From positions 1-10,129 of the forward strand of contig DAIMZF010000123.1 of the NCBI GenBank assembly GCA_036734085.1: a stretch of 10,129 nt of DNA, written 5' to 3'. This document shows positions 1-5,424 of this stretch, piece after piece. The position numbers and the translations under genes are program-made. Under the pieces are notes generated by a model, which was not told where the DNA came from, did not search any database, and saw only the letters and a program-made list of their open reading frames with translations. Positions within the stretch are counted from its first letter, which is position 1, and each line of letters begins with the position of its first letter. Source of the stretch: J038 sp036734085. Its GTDB lineage: Bacteria; Chloroflexota; Anaerolineae; Aggregatilineales; Phototrophicaceae.

Positions 1-189
1 TTGTTTCGGATGCTCCGTATGTTGCGCGGGGATAACATAAGACAATGGGGAAACCATCCTGAGCATGTAAATCACTGGAACGTTTACTCGTTTCAACGGT
101 TTATAGAACGTCATCAATTAAAAGTATTACGGACTGCCTGCCCGCCGCCGTTCATCTGGACGATTGTTCTGTGTGAAATCACCCCTTGA
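1..189 (+). CDS. Class I SAM-dependent methyltransferase, C-terminal end (partial)
   Basis: This is the last 62 residues of a gene that starts outside the window; the frame is open from base 1 and stops at TGA 187-189. The residues WGNHPEHVNHW followed by YSFQRFIERHQLKVL and the terminal strand PPPFIWTIVLCE resemble the end of class I methyltransferases of the Methyltransf_11/23 type. In those proteins an 'NPEHxNxW' segment precedes the last helix and the paired C-terminal strands. The SAM-binding part is not in view, so the substrate cannot be inferred. The TTG at base 1 is probably an internal Leu codon rather than a start. The gene converges on the DinB-like genes and is separated from them by a long inverted repeat. 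The family call is recognition from a short fragment and is moderately secure. Confidence 0.6.
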   Translation: MFRMLRMLRGDNIRQWGNHPEHVNHWNVYSFQRFIERHQLKVLRTACPPPFIWTIVLCEITP

Positions 190-270
190 CCCGTCAGTTT
201 CAGAGCTATCATCGGGTGCTGAATCGGGCGAAAGAGTCGTGGGTCAAATTCTGATGGGTTTGCCGGTGGC

Positions 271-323
271 CGCCTGTGTTCCGCATGGATAGACCCTGAT
301 TGCAACTATGCCGAACACAGGCG
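271..323. repeat. Long inverted repeat / stem-loop between convergent genes
   Basis: Bases 271-281 (CGCCTGTGTTC) are the exact reverse complement of 313-323 (GAACACAGGCG). After one C-C mismatch (282/312) the pairing continues with GCAT 283-286 against ATGC 308-311. The result is 15 of 16 paired positions around a 21-nt loop. It starts 12 nt beyond the stop of the minus-strand gene ending at 336 and about 80 nt beyond the plus-strand stop at 189. It could be a bidirectional transcription barrier, but the T-tract is weak on the plus strand (CTTGTCTTTGT) and absent on the minus strand. A REP-like palindrome is an alternative. Confidence 0.55.
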
Positions 324-335
324 CTTGTCTTTGTA

Positions 336-839
336 TCACATCCGCGCCAGCCACGCTCGTACATCTGGTTCGTGGTCATCGCGGTAATGGTCGAAGAATT
401 CACCCGCCGGGAAGCGCTCCTCGCCCAACCACACAAGATAATATGCCCAGTCTGGCGTAGGTTGAATGGTTTCGATCCGCACATCATCAGGTAACGATGC
501 AAGGACAGCCAGTAGTTGCTGGAACACCTGGTCGCAGTTCTGCCGGACTTCGCTCAACGATAAATGACGATTGGTGTCATACAGCCATGCGTTGATTTCG
601 TCTTCGTGTTGCAAGTGCGCGGGCCAGGGTGGGAGCAGTTGTGGTTCGTTGCGGTGTGCGGCCTGTATCTGGGCGGCTAGCTTACGATTCCAGCCAGTCA
701 GGTGGGCGATGAGGTCTTTCATCGACCAATGCGCGACCACACCGGGTTGTTCCATATGCGCCGGGTCAATCTGATCAAGAAAAGCTCCCCATTTACGATA
801 TTCTTCACGTAACCAAGCCAGAAGCTCAGATTTATTCAT
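336..839 (-). CDS. ClbS/DfsB-like DinB-superfamily four-helix-bundle protein
   Basis: The gene encodes 167 residues, a normal length for this fold. The start 'MNKSELLAWLREEYRKWGAFLDQI' pattern, the HWSMKDLIAHLTGWN segment (residues 37-51) and the late FFDHYRDDHEPDVRAWL segment (residues 148-164) match the ClbS/DfsB and DinB_2 group. His46, His151 and His156 lie where this superfamily often places metal-ligand histidines. Known members include ClbS, a colibactin self-resistance protein, and thiol transferases or hydrolases; most remain uncharacterised, so no substrate can be given. The ATG at 837-839 is preceded by AGGGAGAG (853-846), a good ribosome binding site. The gene follows another DinB-fold gene by 53 nt in the same direction and may be cotranscribed with it. 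The family is fairly sure; the biochemical role is unknown. Confidence 0.75.
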   Translation of the reverse strand: MNKSELLAWLREEYRKWGAFLDQIDPAHMEQPGVVAHWSMKDLIAHLTGWNRKLAAQIQAAHRNEPQLLPPWPAHLQHEDEINAWLYDTNRHLSLSEVRQNCDQVFQQLLAVLASLPDDVRIETIQPTPDWAYYLVWLGEERFPAGEFFDHYRDDHEPDVRAWLARM

Positions 840-853
840 TGTAATCTCTCCCT

Positions 854-865
854 GTTAGATAACGT
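854..865. promoter_or_regulatory. Short palindromic box before the ClbS-like gene
   Basis: GTTAGATAACGT contains the inverted arms GTTA/TAAC and lies immediately upstream of the Shine-Dalgarno sequence of the 336-839 gene. The same 12 bases occur in reverse orientation at 1528-1539, upstream of the neighbouring DinB gene. It may be a shared operator, but 12-bp matches also arise by chance in 10 kb. Confidence 0.25.
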
Positions 866-892
866 GGAAATTCACAGCAGATGCCCGAAGGC

Positions 893-1399
893 CTAAACGG
901 ATTCATCCTTGACCTTAGAAATCCAGTCTGTAACGGCCAGCCCCTGCCCGCCCAAAAACAGGTTCAAATGCGCCGCGTGTTCCTGCACATGACGCAGATT
1001 GTAAAACTGTAATTCCAAAAAAGTGGGTTGCATCCAACTAAATGTACAAACCTGGCGTGCGCGCTCATCCGTTAAGGCGTCGATTGTCGCCCTGCACTTG
1101 CGGCGGCCATGTTGCAGATACGCGCTGACATCCGCTTTTGTATAAGGCGCTTGTGGCAAAGCACCCCGTATGAATGGCGCAGGCGGCGCGAACCCTTCTC
1201 CAGAGCCAGTCAGGAAGAGGTCGAGCCAGGACAGCGTGTGATATGCAATATACCAGAACTGCCCATACCGGGCATCTTCCGTGTCATCCCAAAGCGTGGC
1301 CGTCCAGAGTGAATCGGGACAGGTGTTTATCGCCGCGTCCAACGTATCAATCGCGGCTCCAAACTGCCGCCACAGGCTTTCCTTCCACAATACATCCAT
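893..1399 (-). CDS. DinB-family protein with intact His triad
   Basis: The gene encodes 168 residues from the ATG at 1397-1399. That start is chosen because AAGGAGAG (1412-1405) sits just upstream; the frame stays open further upstream, but those 40 codons are Cys-rich and unlike the family. His54 (YHTLSWLDLF) and the HVQEH pair, His137 and His141 (NLRHVQEHAAHLN), form the classic DinB metal-binding triad of the four-helix bundle. DinB proteins are induced by damage in Bacillus, and the wider YfiT/DinB superfamily contains metal-dependent thiol transferases. The actual reaction cannot be inferred here. The protein is a distant fold relative of the next gene downstream (336-839), making a tandem pair of small DinB-fold proteins. 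Regulation may be local: tandem repeats and a candidate promoter lie upstream. Confidence 0.75.
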   Translation of the reverse strand: MDVLWKESLWRQFGAAIDTLDAAINTCPDSLWTATLWDDTEDARYGQFWYIAYHTLSWLDLFLTGSGEGFAPPAPFIRGALPQAPYTKADVSAYLQHGRRKCRATIDALTDERARQVCTFSWMQPTFLELQFYNLRHVQEHAAHLNLFLGGQGLAVTDWISKVKDESV

Positions 1400-1404
1400 C
1401 CTAT

Positions 1405-1412
1405 CTCTCCTT
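1405..1412 (-). promoter_or_regulatory. Ribosome binding site that sets the DinB start
   Basis: AAGGAGAG on the minus strand ends 5 nt before the ATG at 1399. It supports this internal start over the longer open frame that reaches 1519. Confidence 0.65.
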
Positions 1413-1420
1413 TTTTGCCC

Positions 1421-1454
1421 AAGCGTATGTTTGCACAAGTGTATGTTTACACAA
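1421..1454. repeat. Two tandem 16-bp repeats, possible operator pair
   Basis: The units AAGCGTATGTTTGCAC (1421-1436) and AAGTGTATGTTTACAC (1437-1452) differ at two positions and are followed by AA. The second unit contains a perfect inverted repeat, GTGTA-TGTT-TACAC (1439-1452); the first is an imperfect copy of it. They lie in the leader between the candidate promoter and the start codon of the DinB gene, a typical position for repressor sites. No regulator gene is adjacent. Confidence 0.45.
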
Positions 1455-1489
1455 TCTCCCACATTTGCTGATTTACAGCCATACATCCC

Positions 1490-1519
1490 ATAGTAGCACG
1501 AATGTTCTTTATGACGCAA
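1490..1519 (-). promoter_or_regulatory. Candidate sigma-70-type promoter for the DinB genes
   Basis: On the minus strand TTGCGT (1519-1514) is followed after 18 bp by TACTAT (1495-1490), a five-of-six match to the -10 consensus with a weaker -35. Transcription would begin near 1484, giving a leader of about 85 nt that includes the tandem repeats. The palindrome at 1529-1540 lies just upstream of the -35. This is a consensus match only. Confidence 0.3.
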
Positions 1520-1528
1520 GCATTCTGA

Positions 1529-1540
1529 CGTTATCTAACG
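1529..1540. promoter_or_regulatory. Palindrome CGTTA-TC-TAACG upstream of the DinB promoter
   Basis: This is a perfect inverted repeat with 5-bp arms and a 2-nt centre, placed about 10 bp upstream of the candidate -35. Together with its neighbouring base it repeats, in reverse, the box at 854-865 before the second DinB-fold gene. It may be a regulator binding site. Confidence 0.3.
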
Positions 1541-1649
1541 AACAAGTGTGCTGTCTTCTATACGATTGACTATGATGCCATAAATAAATTATGAGGGTAT
1601 ATGGACGACCTACGGTTTTTTGCAGTCATAACTACTCAGGCGGCATTCT

Positions 1650-1677
1650 GTGCGGGGATACGACGCCCCTATCGCAC
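1650..1677. terminator. Stem-loop after the STAS gene, possible operon end
   Basis: GTGCGGGG (1650-1657) can pair with CCCC (1666-1669) and GCAC (1674-1677), leaving a 4-nt bulge. Alternatively GTGC plus GATA (1657-1660) can pair with TATC plus GCAC (1670-1677). It lies about 50 nt beyond the stop of the last gene of the seven-gene run. There is no T-run after it on the minus strand, so it is not a standard intrinsic terminator. It may stabilise the 3' end or act with Rho. Confidence 0.3.
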
Positions 1678-1726
1678 GCGCCGCTTGAGACGCGAACACA
1701 CCGCACTAAAACGCCAACCCAATCCC

Positions 1727-2071
1727 TCATTGAAGGTTCATATCTGCCAGCGCATCGTCCAGGCTAGTGTAGATGGTAAAAAGTTGGTCGAGATGCGTCA
1801 TCTTCAAGGCTTGATGTACCTGCTGGTTGATGCTGGTCAGGCTGAGGCGTCCGTTCTTCTCGCGGACAAGGCGCAACCCGCCCACAAATACGCTCAGACC
1901 ACTGCTATCAATGAACTGCACCTTTTCCATATCAATGATGATATTGTTGACGCCCTGCTCGATCATCCCCTGAAGCTGACTTTTTAAATCAGGCGCGGTG
2001 TTCGCATCCAACCGCCCGGATAAATGAAGTGCAACACTCGTCTGGTTATACTGGCTTGTGTGGATGTCCAA
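1727..2071 (-). CDS. STAS-domain protein (anti-sigma factor antagonist / RsbV-like)
   Basis: The gene encodes 114 residues, the full length of a single STAS domain. The phosphorylation motif is present as FIDSSGLSVFVGG (residues 53-65), with Ser56/Ser57 as the expected phospho-acceptor, after the family-typical strand NIIIDMEKVQ. Proteins of this type cycle between phosphorylated and free forms; the free form binds an RsbW-like kinase or another target. The start is TTG (2071-2069), supported by GAGGTGAT (2082-2075), which closely matches the 16S anti-Shine-Dalgarno; no in-frame ATG lies nearby. It is the last gene of the run, 54 nt after the glycosyltransferase. The PP2C/HATPase protein at the other end of the run is the obvious phosphatase and kinase partner. 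Whether its output is a sigma factor, an anti-sigma factor or the synthase itself is unknown. Confidence 0.88.
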   Translation of the reverse strand: MDIHTSQYNQTSVALHLSGRLDANTAPDLKSQLQGMIEQGVNNIIIDMEKVQFIDSSGLSVFVGGLRLVREKNGRLSLTSINQQVHQALKMTHLDQLFTIYTSLDDALADMNLQ

Positions 2072-2074
2072 AAC

Positions 2075-2082
2075 ATCACCTC
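2075..2082 (-). promoter_or_regulatory. Strong ribosome binding site for the STAS gene
   Basis: GAGGTGAT is an eight-base match to the 3' end of 16S rRNA. It sits 3 nt before the TTG start (7 nt measured from GAGG) and decides that non-ATG start. The ATG overlapping its end is out of frame. Confidence 0.6.
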
Positions 2083-2125
2083 TTTCATGGTTAATAGGCT
2101 AAACAGGTGTAAGGGCACGCCCATA

Positions 2126-4150
2126 TTATGTTGGTTGCTCACTTTCCGCAGGTTTATACACTGCGGCTTTGACGATGACACTTAACATAAAAATATCATA
2201 AAGTGCCCAGAAGATGTTCACCCCGACGCCGACCACATCATCTCGCCAGCCCAGCGCCAAGCCTAACAACCCATACACGCACCCCAGACTCAGCAGGATG
2301 ATAAGCACCAATTGCGGGATGATAAGCGTGAGGAAGACGCCGCTTTGCCGTGTTTTGGGCGTGACGTTGAACTGCAACTTCTGGCCGGAAAAGACGGTCA
2401 ACACGGCACGAATCCACAAGGGGAATAAGGCAAGGCTGTATTGCTCCCCCCGAAACACCTTGAGCTTCCATGCGACGACATAGAATAAGAGCTTGTTCAT
2501 CAGCAGATAGGGGATGATGCGTATTAGAAAATCGCCGGAAAAAGACGTTACAGGCGGCACATTAAAGAACAGATAAATGATGGGCGCGATGAGGTACATC
2601 AGGCTACTGAAGCCGGAAAAATAGCTGAACATCGTCGTGAAGTATTGCATCCGTTGCGGGAAGGACAGCCCGCGTTTTGTCAGGGGATTATCCTGTAACA
2701 AAACCTGTATCGTCCCCGCGCCCCACCGCAAACGCTGGCCTAACACACTTCCTAAATCATCCGGCGCTAGCCCTTTGGCTAAAATCTTGGGATGAAAGAC
2801 CGATTTCCAGCCAATAGCGTGCAATTGCATACACGTCGCCATGTCTTCTGTGATGCTGAAGGTGACAAGCGGTTGCACATCCATCGCTTCATTGAAGTCA
2901 AAGTTCAGCAACCGGAGCGTATCTTCATCCAGCCCAAGTGCATCGGGGGAAGGGGCAATTACACTGGTTAAATCCTGCGCCAGCACAAGCCGATTATCAT
3001 GAATCGTCCGCAAGGCATCTCTGGCATAGGCCGCTAACTCGGTGTCGCGCTCGTCTTCCATCTGGATAATAGCGATTAAATCCTCAGTGACGGCGCTCAG
3101 GTCGCGTGCAATAACACTCCGTTGGGCGTCTTTAATCTGGGCGTTAAAGTGATAGAGCACATCCATCATGGGGGCTTCGCGCCGCAACGCACGGACGGCA
3201 TCTTCGGCGGCGCGGGACACCTGATGCGCGGCCTGCTGATATTTTTCGTGGATGGATTTGCCATATAAATCAATCGGCAGTTGGTTCAGGCGCTGGCGCA
3301 CACGGGTTTCGATGTCTTCCACATAGCGCACCAGCCCCAACTGAAACAGCGATTCGCGCCGTAGAATAGCATTACTGCCACAAAAGAAGGCCGCATCCCA
3401 GCCATCTTTGCCTTGTTGGATAGGCCCATAAAACAAGGGTGCTTGCGTGCCGAAGGGGTCATCCGGTGGAATGTTGTAGAAATATTGGGGCGTCTGGACT
3501 AAGGCCACTTTCGGGTCATCAAAGTAGCCGAGTGTCTCGTGCAGGATTTCCGGGCTAGGGATTTGGTCAGCGTCCAGAATCAGGATGAATTCGCCATTGG
3601 TCTGCATCAGCGCGTTATTGACGTTGCCCGCTTTGGCATGGCGCGGGCGGTTTTCCCATTCTGTACCGCGCACAATGTAGCCACAACCAAGTTCTTCGCA
3701 GATGCGGCGCATCTGGGGACGGTTGCCATCATCCAGAACGTAAGTCTTGTGTGGATAGTGAATCCTGAGCGCGGCTTCGGCGGTATCGCGGACGAGTTCA
3801 ACAGGCTCGGAATAAGTCGTGATGAAGACATCCACCGTAACGCCTTCGGGAGTGGGGGGCGATTCACGGTAGGCAGGCCGCCACATCATAAAGATAAAAA
3901 GCAACGTGTCGATGAACGAGTACGTTTCTGCCAGAAGGAGCGGAACCGCAAACCATAGCGCATTCATATTCAGCGAATCGGTGTAACGAAAGATGAAGTA
4001 ATACAGGCCAAACAGGATGTTAGCAATCGCAATTGTGCGGATGATGCGAACGCGCAATGCGTGGCGCAGGCGTGGGTCAGGCGGTATCCATCGTTCAATC
4101 TGGCGTTCTACCCACCGTGTCCATCTCGTGGAGCGATAGTCCCATTGCAT
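2126..4150 (-). CDS. bcsA: BcsA-type cellulose/beta-glucan synthase (GT2), no PilZ domain, with a helical insertion
   Basis: The protein has 674 residues and would polymerise a UDP-sugar, probably UDP-glucose, and pass the chain through the membrane. Two N-terminal membrane segments (about 37-58 and 64-90) precede the GT2 domain. All processive-GT2 signatures are present: TYSEP (112-116), DDG (140-142), DAD (193-195), FFCGS (255-259), TED (434-436) and QRLRW (472-476). About five further membrane segments follow, with the gating-loop-like FNVTPKT at 594-600. Two oddities stand out. The protein ends after the last membrane helix with no PilZ domain. About 150 mostly charged helical residues (about 275-427) lie between FFCGSNAILRR and TED, where canonical BcsA has only about 15-20 residues. 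The ATG starts 1 nt after the preceding stop, with AAGGGGTG upstream. The product could be cellulose or a related beta-glucan. Confidence 0.9.
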   Translation of the reverse strand: MQWDYRSTRWTRWVERQIERWIPPDPRLRHALRVRIIRTIAIANILFGLYYFIFRYTDSLNMNALWFAVPLLLAETYSFIDTLLFIFMMWRPAYRESPPTPEGVTVDVFITTYSEPVELVRDTAEAALRIHYPHKTYVLDDGNRPQMRRICEELGCGYIVRGTEWENRPRHAKAGNVNNALMQTNGEFILILDADQIPSPEILHETLGYFDDPKVALVQTPQYFYNIPPDDPFGTQAPLFYGPIQQGKDGWDAAFFCGSNAILRRESLFQLGLVRYVEDIETRVRQRLNQLPIDLYGKSIHEKYQQAAHQVSRAAEDAVRALRREAPMMDVLYHFNAQIKDAQRSVIARDLSAVTEDLIAIIQMEDERDTELAAYARDALRTIHDNRLVLAQDLTSVIAPSPDALGLDEDTLRLLNFDFNEAMDVQPLVTFSITEDMATCMQLHAIGWKSVFHPKILAKGLAPDDLGSVLGQRLRWGAGTIQVLLQDNPLTKRGLSFPQRMQYFTTMFSYFSGFSSLMYLIAPIIYLFFNVPPVTSFSGDFLIRIIPYLLMNKLLFYVVAWKLKVFRGEQYSLALFPLWIRAVLTVFSGQKLQFNVTPKTRQSGVFLTLIIPQLVLIILLSLGCVYGLLGLALGWRDDVVGVGVNIFWALYDIFMLSVIVKAAVYKPAESEQPT

Positions 4151-4151
4151 A

Positions 4152-4832
4152 TTACAACACCCCTTGCATGAGCGCGTGCATCACAGGGAAACGCAACGCG
4201 GATTCCACCAGAAGCAGAAACGACACGCTATACATGATGCGGGGATGCAGGATGTAATGGATGATGATGCCGTTTAACGGATGACGGGCGATGCGTTCCA
4301 TATAAAGCGTCGTCATGGCGATGATTGTGCCGATGGCCGCACCTGCAAACACATCACTGAACCAGGCTAACCCCGTTCCCATCTGCAAAAACCCCAACAT
4401 CAACGCCAGCACAAGCATCATAAGCCCCAACCATCGGCGCAGATGAAACGCTCCCGTGACCAATACCGCGATCATGGCAATATCCAGATTAGGGTAGCTC
4501 CCGCCTTGTTGAAGGTCGAGCGCATAAGAATCCAACAATGGATGCGGAATCACAGATGCAATAGGGCGTGGACGAGCCATGACATCCTGTAAAGTGAGGG
4601 CAAGGATGAGGGTGAACAGCAGAGCAATATAGGTTAAGATGAGATTACGCCGCACCACTAACCCACTCAGCCGCCCGCGTCGTGTGGCGACTGCGCCTTC
4701 TTCCCCATAAAACCATAGGCTGATGAAATACCCCGCGACGATAAGCCAGGGCACATACAGTGCTAGCGTGAGGGATGTCCCATGAAACAGCGCCGTCAAA
4801 ACGCGCAGGGCTTCGGCGTCCACGTCAAACAT
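4152..4832 (-). CDS. PAP2-fold membrane protein lacking catalytic residues (copy A)
   Basis: The protein has 226 residues and is highly hydrophobic, with about six to seven membrane segments. The PAP2 (lipid phosphatase) fold is recognisable from ARPRP (residues 86-90) and FSDVFAGAAIG (158-168). Active members carry KX6RP, PSGH and SRX5HX3D. Here the Lys of motif 1 is Gln82, motif 2 reads PNLD (114-117) and the motif 3 His is Ala156; only RP and the final Asp160 remain. It should therefore not act as a phosphatase. A C-terminal membrane helix with an acidic residue (FLLLVES, near 205-211) is shared with copy B. The ATG at 4832 is chosen over 4859 because GGAGGG (4844-4839) precedes it and it overlaps the upstream stop by only 8 nt. 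Its place between bcsB and bcsA suggests a structural or lipid-binding role in the synthase complex, which is inference. Confidence 0.7.
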   Translation of the reverse strand: MFDVDAEALRVLTALFHGTSLTLALYVPWLIVAGYFISLWFYGEEGAVATRRGRLSGLVVRRNLILTYIALLFTLILALTLQDVMARPRPIASVIPHPLLDSYALDLQQGGSYPNLDIAMIAVLVTGAFHLRRWLGLMMLVLALMLGFLQMGTGLAWFSDVFAGAAIGTIIAMTTLYMERIARHPLNGIIIHYILHPRIMYSVSFLLLVESALRFPVMHALMQGVL

Positions 4833-5424
4833 TGAACACCCTCCGCCATACGGCCACAAAGACCGTCATGCCTAAGCTCATATCCAACAATAACAAAAAC
4901 ACCACCGGATACGTCAGCGCGGGGACGCTTTCGATAAAAACACTGACCGAGTCGATGATAGCGCGAAGCCACCCCCGCAAGGCATATATCAGGTGAAAGG
5001 CGATGATGCCGATGCTTGCCCCCGCGATGACATCCGATGGGTACTGGTACGCCACAAGAACGAGGCCAAACCCCATGATGACGCCGCCCCAAAAGGCCAC
5101 GCCTGCCATTCTGCGATTGTGATAGAACAGCCCGGCGATGAGCGCGAACCAGAATGCGGTTTGGGCGCTGGGGAAGCCGTAGCGCACATCCGCAGAAGCA
5201 GAAGCCCGGTTAAAGTGTTCCGTCAACAGAAGCGCGGCCAGCAATGCGGCCACCATGCCTAAAAATGTGAGGATGGTCAGGCGTCGTTGTTCCAGCCCGC
5301 CAGAATACCACAGCCAGACCAGCAACCATGCTGACATCAGCCAGAAGACATGCTCCAGCCAAAAACGCATCACGCGGAGCGATTCTGGATGGAGTGTGAT
5401 TGAGAATGTGTCTAACGCCGTCAT
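4825..5424 (-). CDS. PAP2-fold membrane protein lacking catalytic residues (copy B)
   Basis: The protein has 199 residues from an ATG that overlaps the bcsB stop as ATGA (5424-5421). This points to translational coupling, since no ribosome binding site is visible. The PAP2 family is clear from GFPSAQTAFWFALIAG (about 83-98) and YQYPSDVIAGASIG (126-139), which align with the usual FPSGHTAFWFAL and HYPSDVLAGA. Both catalytic histidines are Gln (residues 88 and 127), the motif 1 KX6RP reads TEHFNRASA, and the SR of motif 3 is missing; only the Asp131 position is kept. It is therefore probably not an active phosphatase. It is a diverged paralogue of copy A and has the same extra C-terminal membrane helix with an acidic residue (FLLLLDMS). 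The frame is open upstream to 5505, but those codons overlap bcsB. The suggested role is an accessory subunit of the polysaccharide synthase. Confidence 0.75.
   Translation of the reverse strand: MTALDTFSITLHPESLRVMRFWLEHVFWLMSAWLLVWLWYSGGLEQRRLTILTFLGMVAALLAALLLTEHFNRASASADVRYGFPSAQTAFWFALIAGLFYHNRRMAGVAFWGGVIMGFGLVLVAYQYPSDVIAGASIGIIAFHLIYALRGWLRAIIDSVSVFIESVPALTYPVVFLLLLDMSLGMTVFVAVWRRVFNV
4839..4844 (-). promoter_or_regulatory. Ribosome binding site that sets the start of PAP2-like copy A
   Basis: GGAGGG on the minus strand is 6 nt upstream of the ATG at 4832. It lies inside the end of copy B, which supports translational coupling and argues against the start at 4859. Confidence 0.6.

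Larger units (their letters stand above)
1400..1726. other. 327-bp gene-free stretch between the STAS gene and the DinB gene
   Basis: No convincing gene was seen here. The stretch holds, from left to right, the DinB ribosome binding site, the tandem 16-bp repeats, a candidate minus-strand promoter, a palindromic box and, near 1650-1677, a stem-loop downstream of the STAS gene. A plus-strand frame beginning at 1601 enters it but runs antisense through the STAS gene and is not believed. Confidence 0.6.

Noticed and set aside
1400..1519. 40-codon N-terminal extension of the DinB protein
   Set aside because: It spans the tandem repeats and candidate promoter, is Cys-rich and unlike the family, and a good ribosome binding site supports the start at 1399.
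854..1540. Integron attC-like sites suggested by GTTAGAT and ATCTAAC flanking the DinB gene
   Set aside because: The boxes are in the wrong relation for a cassette: each lacks a partner core site within attC distance, and no integrase is present. A shared palindrome explains them better.
1601..1987. Plus-strand frame of 128 codons with TTGACT/TATGAG-like and GAGGG-like upstream signals
   Set aside because: Most of it is antisense to the STAS gene, whose motif and start signals are convincing. The product resembles no family, so the upstream signals are probably chance in an AT-rich spacer.
3539..3958. Plus-strand frame of 139 codons opposite bcsA
   Set aside because: It mirrors the highly constrained GT2 motifs (DDG, DAD) on the other strand; no start signal or recognisable domain was seen.
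4152..5424. Active undecaprenyl-diphosphatase (PAP2) function for the two membrane proteins
   Set aside because: Both catalytic His positions are substituted in both proteins, so an enzymatic annotation would be misleading despite the fold.
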